From the NCBI GenBank assembly GCA_030272585.1, contig BSYQ01000004.1:1-64000 (forward strand): a DNA stretch of 64,000 nt, written 5' to 3'. How positions within the stretch are numbered: the stretch's first letter is position 1; each line of letters starts with the position of its first letter. The position numbers and the translations under genes were made by a program. The DNA comes from Bryopsis sp. KO-2023 (taxonomy: Eukaryota > Chlorophyta > Ulvophyceae > Bryopsidales > Bryopsidaceae). The notes under the pieces are model-generated. The model was given only the letters and a program-made list of their open reading frames with translations, ran no database searches and was not told the DNA's origin. This document shows positions 10,745 through 20,455 of the stretch, one piece after another.

Positions 10745-11898
10745 TAAGCTTGTAAGCAAAGACTCTTATCCGTGTTTCCGTGGTTCCAGACGTAACGTCT
10801 ACCACCACTCGATACTTTCCCGTGTTTTTATCAGAATACCAGCGCGAAGGAGACGATGGCCTTAGGGGGAATTCCTCCTAGCTCCCTCAACCAGCCCTTG
10901 CAACTCGAAGCGCAGAGCAAGCTGATGAAACGAGCCCTTAACGAGGTTGGGCTTGTAGAAACCCTACACATACTACACATGGGCAGAAGTGATTCAATGA
11001 TGAAGTTGAGCATGACTGGGTGCGCATCATTTCAAGCAAAAAAAAAATAGAAAAGAAAATAGAATTGGCCTTGCCTTGTTTGTTTCAGTGTTTCGGAAAA
11101 AGACACATCTTTCTCTTAAAAAAACATCACCGTGGGTAAGCTTGGTAGACTTGAATCCCCCCCCCCAAATCCTGGAAATTTATGCCTTTTCGCAACGGAT
11201 CTATCTCTCTGCTATATTTTCTAGCAGAAAAATCCCTGAAAATTTCTGCCTTCCAGCCTGAAAACTGCCCTGACCCGCTGACTGTTTCTGCAAAAAAAAC
11301 GGAAACCGAGTACTTCTGCCTTTCGGCTTGAAAACTGACCTGAGCCTCTGCTGGACTTTCCAACAGAAAAATCCTTGAAAATTTCTTTGCTTCCTTGAAG
11401 AGATTCATCCACACGGTAGATATGTCTGAAGCTTAAGAAACTTTGAACACCTATATGTTTAGGACTTGCAGGTCGAAAAGATCATTCCCATTGTTAATAC
11501 GAAAGGAGAGGGATGGCCAGGGAAATCTTTTTAACGTTATTTCCCTCGACTGCTAGATTATAATGTGATTTCCGCACCGGCTGATGTAAGAAAGACAAAC
11601 TGCTGAAGGGTCGAAGCTTACCAATGAGTGATGACCAAACTCCCTTGCTTAATTCACTTTCTGGATAGCTTCACAAATTCACGCATCACAATGCCACAGT
11701 GGGAATTTCTGAGCCCTACCCTGAAAAATAAATATAGTCCTTCCGGTCATTACAAATATTAAAAAACCAGACGGAGTGCAACCTTCTTAAAAAAAGTAAA
11801 AATAAGAGAATACACATATATAGAAGAAGTAGAAAAAAAATAATGATAACATAAATATATATATATATATAAGAAGTAGACTAAACATTTTCATATAT
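10745..11898. other. Low-coding stretch, internal repeats only
   Basis: No gene supported. Between 11225 and 11395 the words GAAAATTTCTGCCTT and CTGAAAACTG(C/A)CCTGA recur two or three times. There is a run of about ten C at 11158 and an AT-rich patch near 11850-11875. Frames on both strands are short and conflict. Confidence 0.35.
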
Positions 11899-12008
11899 CC
11901 ACTTCCCAAATCATCTCTTCCCTTCCATTGTTATGGTCCTACACTTAAATTTTTTTATTTAATCATAGGACAATAACAATGGAAGAGAAGAGAACGTTTG
12001 GGAAGTGG
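11899..12008. repeat. Imperfect inverted repeat, ~42-bp arms
   Basis: The arm 11899-11940 (begins CCACTTCCCAAA, ends GTTATGGTCCT) is the reverse complement, with a few mismatches, of 11967-12008 (begins AGGACAATAAC, ends TTTGGGAAGTGG). They are separated by a 26-base AT-rich loop. The arrangement could form a long hairpin, or be the remnant of an inverted duplication of the 5' end of the following ORF. Confidence 0.7.
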
Positions 12009-12284
12009 AGAGAGTCGCAGGAAGACATAACCCTTTCCTACGACCATTTGCCGGACATGAGGGTCCTTACAGCGATAGGAAGCGTGGATGACCCTTGTAA
12101 TTCCAAGGCGTGGTGGACGTGCATACAGCCTCCAGCTAAAGTACTTTCAGATGTATTGCAACCGTTTCAATCAGCATTTATTACATCTTCGGAGGTAGAT
12201 ATGAATTCTCACAAGTTTTTTTATAAATTACACTCCACGCTGTTTGTTCGTGGACGGACAAATATTTTTTGGGGAATACTTTGA
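11979..12284 (+). CDS. Hypothetical ORF, possible gene fragment
   Basis: A 101-codon frame whose ATG lies inside the right arm of the inverted repeat. The product has no motif I recognise. A second frame (12244-12325) and pieces after the first MITE (12876-13037, 13062-13185) are also open and could be exons of one decaying gene broken up by the insertions, but I cannot join them convincingly. Treat it as a fragment or a chance ORF. Confidence 0.25.
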   Translation: MEEKRTFGKWRESQEDITLSYDHLPDMRVLTAIGSVDDPCNSKAWWTCIQPPAKVLSDVLQPFQSAFITSSEVDMNSHKFFYKLHSTLFVRGRTNIFWGIL

Positions 12285-12325
12285 AGACACTTTGGGAAAC
12301 TTTCTAGCCAATCGTTTCCGTCAAC

Positions 12326-12790
12326 CAGAGATAGGACTTGGGCCAAAAATCTGGTCCGGCTACGGTCCGGTCCGGTTACGGTCGGGTTACGGTCACCGTA
12401 CTACGGCCGTAACTCCGTACCGTATCCGGAGTAATATGTTGTTTTTACGGTACGGAACAGGTACGGTATAGCTACGGCAGGCCCTAAATCATCGTGAAGT
12501 AGTGTGGTTCAGTGCTAAAGCGTTAGGCTGTAGTCTGTAAGGTCGTGGGTTCGAATCCCCTTGGGTTCCTTTGGGTTCTCGGGACCCTGCGGGGGTGACT
12601 TTCTACGGTTTACGGTTGTTACGGCCGTTACGGTCGGTACGGTCCGGTACGGAGCGGTACGGAGAGGTACGGAGCTACGGTTACGGCCGTAAAAGTGCGA
12701 TTTTCTTACCGAAAATGTACTCCGGTTACGGTCCGGTTACGGTGGTTACGGTCCGGTCCGGTTGACCGTAACCGTAAAGTCCTATCTCTG
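12326..12790 (+). mobile_element. hAT-type MITE with tRNA-like core, copy 1
   Basis: A 465 bp element ending in CAGAGATAGGACTT and its reverse complement AAGTCCTATCTCTG. Flanks are CCGTCAAC (12318-12325) and CCGTCGAC (12791-12798), an 8-bp target duplication with one change. Ends starting CAGAG and 8-bp duplications are the hallmarks of the hAT superfamily. Both arms are built almost wholly from ACGGT, TCCGGT and TTACGG words in alternating orientation. The centre holds a pol III-like box A (TGGTTCAGTGC, 12505-12515) and a perfect box B (GGTTCGAATCC, 12548-12558), then a conserved block GGGACCCTGCGGGGGT (12581-12596). No transposase is encoded, so an enzyme elsewhere must have moved it. Confidence 0.88.
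12505..12558 (+). promoter_or_regulatory. tRNA-like internal pol III promoter in MITE copy 1
   Basis: Box A-like TGGTTCAGTGC and a consensus box B GGTTCGAATCC are 32 bases apart, a normal A-B distance for tRNA genes. The arms do not fold into a proper cloverleaf: no seven-base anticodon loop and a poor acceptor stem. It is a tRNA-derived promoter module and not a functional tRNA. The same module occurs in copies 2-5 (box B at 14894-14904, 16107-16117 and 19299-19309 on the minus strand, and 20211-20221 on the plus strand). Confidence 0.7.
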
Positions 12791-13206
12791 CCGTCGACGC
12801 TTTCAAAGAGATGACTATTAGTTTTTTCTTGTGGGGGATGGTTTTGCTCGGGCTGCCCTACACAACTTTCAATTTTGTTTTTTTTTAATCTTACCGTCTT
12901 TTCTTTGAAGTTCCAGTCGACCTCCACCTCCGCCTTGGTATTGAAGGACATGGTCTGGGATACCCAGGCTAAGGACAGCTGCGAATACGTTTCAAAGTTA
13001 GCTTGTGTTTTTTTGCAAGCAGCACCGCATTACAAGGTGATAATATATATATATTTTTTTGCACATCAAGATTATCCAAAAATCCATTAAAAGCAATGAA
13101 GTTATTGCAAAAAAATGCGAGTCGTTTCCGACAAACTTGGTGGTGGCATTTTGGCAACTGTTACTTGAATCCTATACCTTAACAAACCATCTTTTGTTGT
13201 GCCCAA

Positions 13207-14664
13207 GACCAGACCTGGGCCCGACAGGACCGGCAGCGAAAAACCAGTCCTGTCCTGTCCAATCTGTCTAAGGACCGGCGGACCTGTCCGGTCCTGTCCG
13301 GTTCAGCGAAAAAACGCCGGTCCTGTCAAAACCGGACAGGTCACCACCAGTCATACTATGGATGGTGATCGGAAATGATCGGCCCCCAGATCTATATACA
13401 GATAACCTTCTACGTTGCTCCCACCAAAATATATATAATGTACATGAGAAATTGGGAAAAATCGGTCCAAGACCGATTTTTTGAAACCGATCAGATCGGA
13501 TGATCGGCTCGGTTGATCGGCAACGACAACGGGGTCGGAGTCGGATCGGAGAAGTCAAACCCGATGCCGATGATCGGTTTTGATTCCGATCATTGATCGG
13601 ACCGATCGTCCGATCACAATCCCGATCCGATCAGACACCAAACCCATGATCGGTGTAGTCGGTTCGATCAAATGATCGGCAAATGTCCTTGATCGGCACG
13701 CATAAATCGGCGTCGGTGATGATCGGTAATTGATCGGCAGTTAATCGGCAATCTGTCGAAAATCCGATTAAATCGGATCTGCCGATCAACCACCGATCAA
13801 CCACCGATCAACCACCGATCAACCACCGATCAACCACCGATCCCGATCCGATCATGATCGGAAATCGGATCACGCACAAAGTAACCCCCGCAAGGTCCTC
13901 GAAACCCAAGAGAACCAAGTGAGATTCGAACACCGTACCGTATTCGATCATATACCTTGATATGTTTGTAATTCTGTGAAATTAGGGTATATCATTGCAA
14001 CAACCACTAAATCATCGTGGTCCGCTTGACTTAGTGCTTAACGTAGATGACTCGACACCGTGCGGTACGGTGTTCGAATCCTACTCGGTTCTCTTGGGTT
14101 TTGGGGACCTTGCGGGGGTTACTTTGTGCGTGATCCGACTTTCGATCATGATCGGATCGAGTCGGTTGGCTCCGATCATGAACGGTAAAATTCCGTTCAA
14201 ATCGGAATCGACTGATCCCGATCCGATTTGATTTTCGAGATGGAATTGGATTGTTACAGCCGTCCAATAGTAACGGATAGTTGGCCGATCTTGATCGGAA
14301 AAGCCCGACTGAGTCGCCGATCCGATCAACTGGGGCCGATGCCGATCACCGATCCGATCAAGTCGAGCCGATTATGACCGACGACCGATCATGATCGGCT
14401 TGCCGATTGTCGATCATGATCGATGATCGGTCGCCCTGATCTGATCGGTGATCGGCATCGGATCCATAGTATGCCACTGGTCCTATCCTGTCCACTCCGG
14501 TCCAATCAACCTCGGAAATCTGCAGAAATCTGGACCGGACTTCTGATAGATTTTCCGGTTTTAGACAGGTCACACCTCACATTTCGCCTTTATCAGACAG
14601 GCGATGTGATCTGTCTAAAACCGGTACAACCTTGTCTTTACAGGGTTGTTCCCCTGTTGTAGAC
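13207..14664. mobile_element. Degraded CCTGTCC/ACCGGACAGG-rich element, split by insertion
   Basis: The flanks of the GATCGG element, 13207-13343 and 14482-14640, are dense in CCTGTCC, GGACCGG and ACCGGACAGG words, in both orientations. The left part starts CAGACCTGGGCCC, again a CAG start. No matching right end or target duplication was found. It looks like a further arm-rich element into which the GATCGG element jumped. Outer limits are approximate. Confidence 0.45.
13352..14473. mobile_element. GATCGG-rich inverted element with two tRNA-like cores
   Basis: A 1122 bp element with the terminal inverted repeat CATACTATGGAT, flanked by CCACCAGT and CCACTGGT (6 of 8 matching, a plausible 8-bp duplication). 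The arms are arrays of GATCGG and CCGATC words, including ACCACCGATCA five times near 13790-13840. Around a ~65 bp AT-rich centre (about 13945-14010) sit two divergent tRNA-like cores, with box B at 13922-13932 (minus strand) and 14071-14081 (plus strand). Each is followed outward by a TGCGGGGGTTACTTT block like that in the ACGGT-arm MITEs. The whole is a near-palindromic giant inverted repeat with no coding capacity. Confidence 0.75.
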
Positions 14665-15126
14665 CAGAGATAGGACTTTACGGTTACGGTCAACCGGACC
14701 GGACCGTAACCATCGTTACCGGACCGTAACCGGAGTACAATTTCGGTCAGAAAATCGTACTTTTACGGTAACCGTAGCTCCGTACCTCTCCGTACCGCTC
14801 CGTACCGGACCGTACCGACCGTACCGGCCGTAACAACCGTAAACCGTAGAAAGTCACCCCCGCAAGGTCCCGCGATTCCAAAGGAACCCAGGGGGATTCG
14901 AACCCGCGACCCTGCAGACTATAACCATACACTCTAACACTGAACCACACTATTCCACAGTGATTTATGGGCTGCCGTAGCTATACCGTACCTGTTCCGT
15001 ACCGTAAAAACAGCATATTACTCCGGTTACGGTACGGAGTTACGGCCGTAGTACGGTGACCGTAACCCGACCGTAACCGGACCGGACCGGAGCCGGACCA
15101 GATTTTTGGCCCAAGTCCTATCTCTG
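14665..15126 (-). mobile_element. hAT-type MITE with tRNA-like core, copy 2
   Basis: A 462 bp copy in the opposite orientation to copy 1, with the same terminal repeat, ACGGT/CCGGT arms, box B (14894-14904, minus strand) and GGGACC-TGCGGGGGT block. The bases outside the ends (TTGTAGAC on the left, ACCCTGGC on the right) do not match, so no target duplication is visible, unlike the other four copies. Confidence 0.87.
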
Positions 15127-15189
15127 ACCCTGGCCAAATAAACATACTCAACAAGACCAACAATTAAGTGCAGGCTTATACTTGCAAAC

Positions 15190-15612
15190 CAGACATGGGC
15201 TGAGACCTCTGTGCACAGGACAGGACAGAACAGACTGTCTGTTCTGTGCACAGGGTCAGACCTGTGCTGCACAGGTGCACAGACCTGTACAGCACAGCAC
15301 AGACAGGGTCTGTGCAAAATCTGTGCAGTTTCTGTGCAGTTCTGTGCAGATTCTGTGCAAAATCTGTGCAAAATCTGTGCAGATTCTGTGCAGTTCTGTG
15401 CAGATTCTGTGCAGTTCTGTGCTGTGCTGTGCAGGTCTGTGCACCTGTGCAGCACAGGTCTGACCTTGTGCACAGAACAGACAGTCTGTTCTGTCCTGGC
15501 CTGTGCAATTCCGCTGCACAGGACAGGACAGCACAGGGTGCACAGAACCTGCACAGAACCCTGTCCTGTGCGATGCACAGGATAGGGGTCTGTCCTGTGC
15601 AGCCCATGACTG
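15190..15612. mobile_element. CTGTGCA-rich inverted element with perfect 8-bp duplication
   Basis: A 423 bp element starting CAGACATGGGCTG and ending CAGCCCATGACTG, whose reverse complement differs from the start at one base. Both sides carry the perfect duplication TTGCAAAC (15182-15189 and 15613-15620). The interior is a long imperfect palindrome of CTGTGCA, CAGGACAG and GTGCACAG words, with a central array of CTGTGCAGTT/CTGTGCAAAAT. The ends and duplication again fit hAT-type MITEs. No tRNA-like core is seen. Open frames of 90-200 codons on both strands are by-products of the repeat and not genes. Confidence 0.85.
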
Positions 15613-15655
15613 TTGCAAACAAGGGTAAACATTTGAATTTGGTATTCGGAGACTC

Positions 15656-16474
15656 CTAGTTTTGCTGATCAATATCTTCCTGAACAACAGACTCTGATTG
15701 TGTCCCAGATGATCGATCATTTGACTGGGACCGGTGGTCTTGACCCCCAAGGCTCTGTTCACTGAACATCACCTTGAGGTGGAAATGAGGGGGAAATTCT
15801 ACTCCGTTCAAGCATTGGACTGCTGCTCCAGCAGCCGCATGTGTCGAATCATTCACATAACGGTACCCCTCCAACCAGTGATAGGACTTTACGGTTACGG
15901 TCACCGTAACCGTACCGTAACGCCGTAACCGGACCGTAACCGGAGTACAATTTTCGTCGGAGAATCGTACTTTTACGGCCGTAACCGTAGCTCCGTACCG
16001 CTCCGTACCGCTCCGTACCGGACCGTAATGACCGTAACGGCCGTACCAACCGTAAACCGTAGAAAGTGACCCCCGCGGGGTCCCGCGATTCCAAAGGAAC
16101 CCAGGGGGATTCGAACCTGCGACCCTACAGACTGCAGCCTAACGCTTTAGCACTGAACCACACTACTTCACGATGAGTTAGGGCCTGCCGTAGCTATAGC
16201 GTACCTGTTCCGTACCGTAAAAACAGCATATTACTCCGGTTACGGTACGGAATTACGGCCGTAGTACGGTGACCGTAACCCGACCGTAACCGGACCGGAC
16301 CGGAGCCGGACCAAAAAATCGGCCCAAGTCCTATCTCTGCCTCCAACACACGAAGAAAATACGCCTCACTCTTTGTCTTTTGCAGTGAACGAAACATAGT
16401 CTGTGGTTCGTACCTTGGACTTGCTGGCCCTTCTATCTGTTTCGAGATCACAATGTTGCAAGCCTGGGGACCTC
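15656..16474 (-). CDS. RNA-binding (RRM) protein, C-terminal exons
   Basis: Two exons are clear. Exon 16474-16414 ends ...ETDRRASKSK with donor AAG|GTACG. The final exon 15868-15656 starts GYRYVND, continues through AVQCLNGVEF and KVMF, and ends in an S/Q/D-rich tail with a TAG stop. Joined in phase they give the RNP1-type segment SKGYRYV followed by the helix and last strand of an RRM fold, so the product binds RNA. The intron between them contains MITE copy 3, and the acceptor AG lies inside the element's target duplication. Upstream exons (RNP2 part and start) must lie beyond 16475. A possible start at 18320 and an S/P-rich open segment near 16880-16790 could not be joined in phase. Confidence 0.6.
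15876..16339 (-). mobile_element. hAT-type MITE copy 3, in the intron 3' end of the RRM gene
   Basis: A 464 bp copy with ends CAGTGATAGG (one change) and CCTATCTCTG. The perfect target duplication is CCTCCAAC (15868-15875 and 16340-16347). Arms, minus-strand tRNA-like core (box B 16107-16117) and TGCGGGGGT-type block are as in the other copies, with GCGGGGTCCC-side variation. On the RRM gene strand the duplication reads GTTGGAGG and includes the acceptor AG, so an intact acceptor remains at the exon border. Confidence 0.9.
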
Positions 16475-19058
16475 CTAAAAAGCATGCCGAGCATCTCCTC
16501 TGTCATCCCCTACAGAACACCAACTTACACAACTATGAATAGAAACCTTTACGAAATTCCTGCAATCACAGATGTGAAACAACTGCATTGGTGTTTTTAC
16601 CCTTATATTTGCAGCAGTAAAGCCAAATCTTCCCCCCAAACAAACAAACAAATCATGGGCATCTGAATGGACCATATCTAGTTCCAAAGTTGCTGAGTTC
16701 CTGCTGAGATCAGCCAGTCCTTATTGAAATTCCATCCAACCCCATAGACGACGAAAAGTGAGTGCTCGCTCAGACTTGGGAGGATCCAGTCGGTGACAGC
16801 GTAGAAGGAACGACGCTGCTCATATTGCCACCCGACAGGGGAGGGTGGTTATCCATGATTTCACCGTCACCTAGGGTGTTTAAAGTCATTTGGCTTTACC
16901 CAGTACCAGGTAATACTTGCAGCCTACTCCCATCTCAGCACTCAGGTTTTCTTTTCCCAGGCCGCACGTTGTGAAAAGGGAAAGTGAGATGCCAGCCTGA
17001 CGGGGTGGTTCTACATGCAAAATAACTGGGGCACCTATCCCATTCCAGAAAGGGCACCTTGTGCAACAAGTTCACACAGCCCAATCATTCGAGGTATCCC
17101 AATGCAAACGCCTCCCTCTCAAAACTGGGTGGAATATGGTTCACCATTTAATGTTATGCACTCATGCTCCTACTACGATAATTTCAAGAATTTGTGCCCC
17201 CCCAAAAAAATAAAATAAAATAAAAAATGGGATGATTGCTTGAACGCTGTGAAAACGGAGCATGGTTCCAGACATTCACCAGCGGCAAGATTGACAAAGC
17301 CAGCTAACTTTTTGAGGACATACGGCCATACTTTGTTCTCGCCATTGATGCCAGCGCCACTCTGCCCAGAGCCAACTGTGACAGTCCTAAAACGACACAA
17401 TCAGACACCTCCAGACGCACCTCAAAGATGGGATTATGTAATCTTGGACGGCGCATTGGAACCGGACGAGCTGGTTGAGGATTGCTCAGCTGCAAGCCTC
17501 CCATGTTAAAATGTAACTGTGTCTACAATAGAATGCATATTTCTCTGTGAGGAAATCACATTAATTGCGAGTGAACAGTCGGGTAATGGCAATGAAAAAG
17601 GCTTGATGGCATCGATTCAATGTTTAAATTCTCTTCACGAAACGTTTCGAGCATTAGTACTAAGCAAGCTGTTGAATCGCACTGCTGTATTTTCCACTAA
17701 AATGCTGCATGGATCTTTGCATCAACAAAGACTTTTTCGGTTTTTTTTTAATTCTGTGGGTGTGTGCATGAGGGAAGCTCTACCTAAAGAGAGTGACTGT
17801 AGCCGCTATGCTGTCAAGTCGTGCTTGCTTGGACTTCGACTCCATTTCACTTTGTACCCAGCAAGCTCCTCACGGAGGAACCACAGAACTAAAAAAAAAG
17901 GAAAATACTACATGTGAGCTGTGTGCCCTGTACATTGGACAGAGAGTGGAACTCAAGCCAGAACGAGTCATGTCTACGTCCTGACAAGATCTGAAAACGG
18001 ACAAAGGAACGTTCAGTTTGTACATTTTGGGCTCACCTTTTTTCTGCATGGGTACAACAATAGTGGCTCAGCAAACACTGCCTGTGTGCTTCTTTGAAAA
18101 ACCTACAGACTTGATGAGCACAATCTGTGTTCCAACTCAATGTCTTACAGATCTTGGACATCACAACCCATTGCATAAAAAGCAGTTGACAGATTTTCTC
18201 ACCACCCTCCATCACAGCAGGAAAGTTTTCGACAAGCAAGAGGAGAAGTTGTTTTCCCCATGTGCATCCGACGGTACCGGGGTGGGGAACGATGAACGGG
18301 CTCTCGTACGTGTCCGCCATACGCCCTACACCCACCCCCGTACACTCTTTTCCTGCCTTTTCACATTTTCAACCACCCCCCACCACAGGAGCGCGGCGAC
18401 GTCCGAATGCTGGGGCCCTGTCGCCTCGCGAACAGACATGGGAGCTGTCCCTATCAGGAACAGAAAAAAAAAACAAAAAACGAACACCTCGACAGACTCA
18501 ATGAACGGATCCATGCATGCATTTATATAAAAAATACCCATCCACTAAAACATGCACACAGTCTTTGTGCTCAGTCATGATTTTTTTTGTTCCCCCTTTT
18601 TTTTTGTTTTCAATTTCTCTCTGCAGCAGGATTTGATTTCCATACATGCAGGGATGAAATCGATTGCTTTCCTTTTCCTTCACGTTTTTTTTTTTGCTTT
18701 TTTTGAAACCCTCCTTTGAAACATCAAACTGAAAATATAAATATAGCAATCCTGACACACATCAATTTAATCATTGATGCCCCACAAACGAAATAGAATA
18801 AAAATGCCAACATCGAATTTTCTTTGCACTGACCACCCTCCCCCCTTGCTCAATAAATAGCACACTACACAGAAAAATGCATTGTTTTTCAAAAAATTTT
18901 GCCTTTATGATTCTCTCCAAAAAGACCCCTATCAAAGAACTTCAACTTCAAAAAAACCCATTTGATTTGGTAAAGTGTTTCCTGAATCCCAAGAGGTATT
19001 TTAATTCCTTTCATTCTGTGCGTACAAAAAAAATATTCAGATATAAAGTATTAACTTA
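16475..19058. other. Unresolved region, probably upstream RRM gene exons
   Basis: Short open segments occur on both strands and I could not decide between them. On the minus strand, an S/P/G-rich segment at ~16880-16790 and a frame at 17386-17230 look protein-like. A frame beginning MADTYESPF at 18320 has good downstream donors, and an AAAAAAG|GTGAGC donor lies near 18043. On the plus strand, frames at 17015-17218, 17240-17509 and 18018-18530 are open. From 18540 to 19058 the sequence is AT-rich and non-coding. Confidence 0.35.
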
Positions 19059-19066
19059 GTTTTTAG

Positions 19067-19531
19067 CAGAGATAGGACTTTACGGTTACGGTCACCGTAA
19101 CCGGACCGTAACCACCGTAACCGGACCGTAACCGGAGTACAATTTTCGTCAGAAAATCGTACTTTTACGGCCGTAACCGTAGCACCGTACCACTCCGTAC
19201 CGCTCCGTACCGGACCGTAACGACCGTAACGGCCGTAACAACCGTAAACCGTAGAAAGTGACCCCCGCAGGGTCCCGCGATTCCAAAGGAACCCAGGGGG
19301 ATTCGAACCCGCGACCCTTCTGACTGCAGCCTAACGCTTTACCACTGAACCACGCTACTTCACAGTGATTTAGGGCCTACCGTAGTTATACCGTACCTGT
19401 TCCGTACCGTAAAAACAACATATTACTCCGGTTACGGTACGGAGTTACGGCCGTAGTACGGTGACCGTAACCCGACCGTAACCGGACCGGACCGGAGTCG
19501 GACCAAAAATTTGGCCCAAGTCCTATCTCTG
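19067..19531 (-). mobile_element. hAT-type MITE with tRNA-like core, copy 4
   Basis: A 465 bp copy with ends CAGAGATAGGACTT / AAGTCCTATCTCTG and the perfect duplication GTTTTTAG (19059-19066 and 19532-19539). Box B is on the minus strand at 19299-19309. Arms and conserved block match copies 2 and 3. The perfect duplication and the close similarity to the other copies suggest recent activity. Confidence 0.92.
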
Positions 19532-19539
19532 GTTTTTAG

Positions 19540-19981
19540 TTAATGAGGGCATCCCTTTTTCAAAACATATAAAATGATAGAATGAAGCTCCCCTCCCCTC
19601 CCAATTGACTAGAAATACCAATTGACTAAACCCGCGTAACGGTGTCTGGGTCTGTCATGACTGGTGTGCATGTCTGTCTTGGCGCATACGTGGCCAAAAA
19701 GGATCTGAAAGGATGCGGTGTGACGATCCAAAAACGCACTCGGCGCAACTACTAACTTTCATTCGCGCCGCGACTGAAAATAGAGTCGCACTGAACTACT
19801 GCAGAGACCGACTACAGTAACTGAGTCGGACTGTACCGACTTAAAATGTCATCTCAAAAACTCGGTATCTAAACTGCGACGCACTGAAACTATCGTCACC
19901 CAAGAAGTCGGCTAAGACCAGTCGCACTAACAACCTTGCAATCCGAGAGTCACAGTCTCGAATTCCCCTAACAACGAAAGG
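19540..19981. other. Spacer between MITE copies 4 and 5, no gene
   Basis: About 440 bases with no reading frame of note. GACT/AGTCG words recur (for example GAGTCGCACTGAA, GAGTCGGACTG, CGTCGCACTAA near 19780-19930). Nothing else is recognised. Confidence 0.4.
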
Positions 19982-19989
19982 CCTAAGAC

Positions 19990-20455
19990 CAGAGATAGGA
20001 CTTGGGCCAAAATTCTGGTCCGGCTACGGTCCGGTCCGGTTACGGTCGAGTTACGGTTCCGTATTACGGCCGTAACTCCGTACCGTAACCGGAGTAATAT
20101 GTTGTTTTTACGGTACGGAACAGGTACGGTATAGCTACGGTAGCCCCTAAATCATCGTGAAGTAGTGTGGTTCAGTGCTAAAGCGTTAAGCTGTAGTCTG
20201 TAAGGTCGTGGGTTCGAATCCCCCTGGGTTCCTTTGGGTTCTCGGGACCCTGCGGGGGTTACTATTTACGGTTTACGGTTGGTACGGTGGTTACGGTCGG
20301 TACGGTCCGGTACCGGAGCAGTACGGAGTGGTACGGTGGTCCGGTTCCGAGCACGAAAACCACTCCGGTCCGGACCGTAACTACCGTAACCGTAAGTGAC
20401 CGGAGTGGGGTTACGGTACGGTTTACGGTACCGTAACCGGAAAGTCCTATCTCTG
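19990..20455 (+). mobile_element. hAT-type MITE with tRNA-like core, copy 5
   Basis: A 466 bp copy in the orientation of copy 1, with perfect 14-base terminal repeats and the perfect duplication CCTAAGAC (19982-19989 and 20456-20463). Box A is 20168-20178 and box B 20211-20221. The right arm differs from copy 1 near 20330-20400, showing that the repeat arms turn over faster than the core and ends. Confidence 0.92.

Noticed and set aside
11120-11440. Inverted-repeat element between 11.1 and 11.4 kb
   Set aside because: Candidate ends (ACCGTG...AAGCTT) match too weakly and no flanking duplication was found.
12501-12575. tRNA gene in MITE copies
   Set aside because: Box A and B are good, but the sequence does not fold into a cloverleaf with a seven-base anticodon loop; described as a tRNA-derived promoter instead.
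15027-15762. Long open frames on both strands (up to 201 codons) rich in Cys, His, Thr and Gln
   Set aside because: They are translations of the CTGTGCA palindrome element and MITE ends in several frames at once; composition follows the repeat, not a protein.
15868-16451. MITE copy 3 inserted in a coding exon, because the minus-strand frame reads through if the element is removed
   Set aside because: Frame and RRM homology fit better with an intron (donor at 16413, acceptor in the target duplication). The read-through is a coincidence in another frame.
17240-17509. Plus-strand ORF as a gene
   Set aside because: The opposite strand is equally open and in line with the RRM gene direction; neither is supported by a motif.
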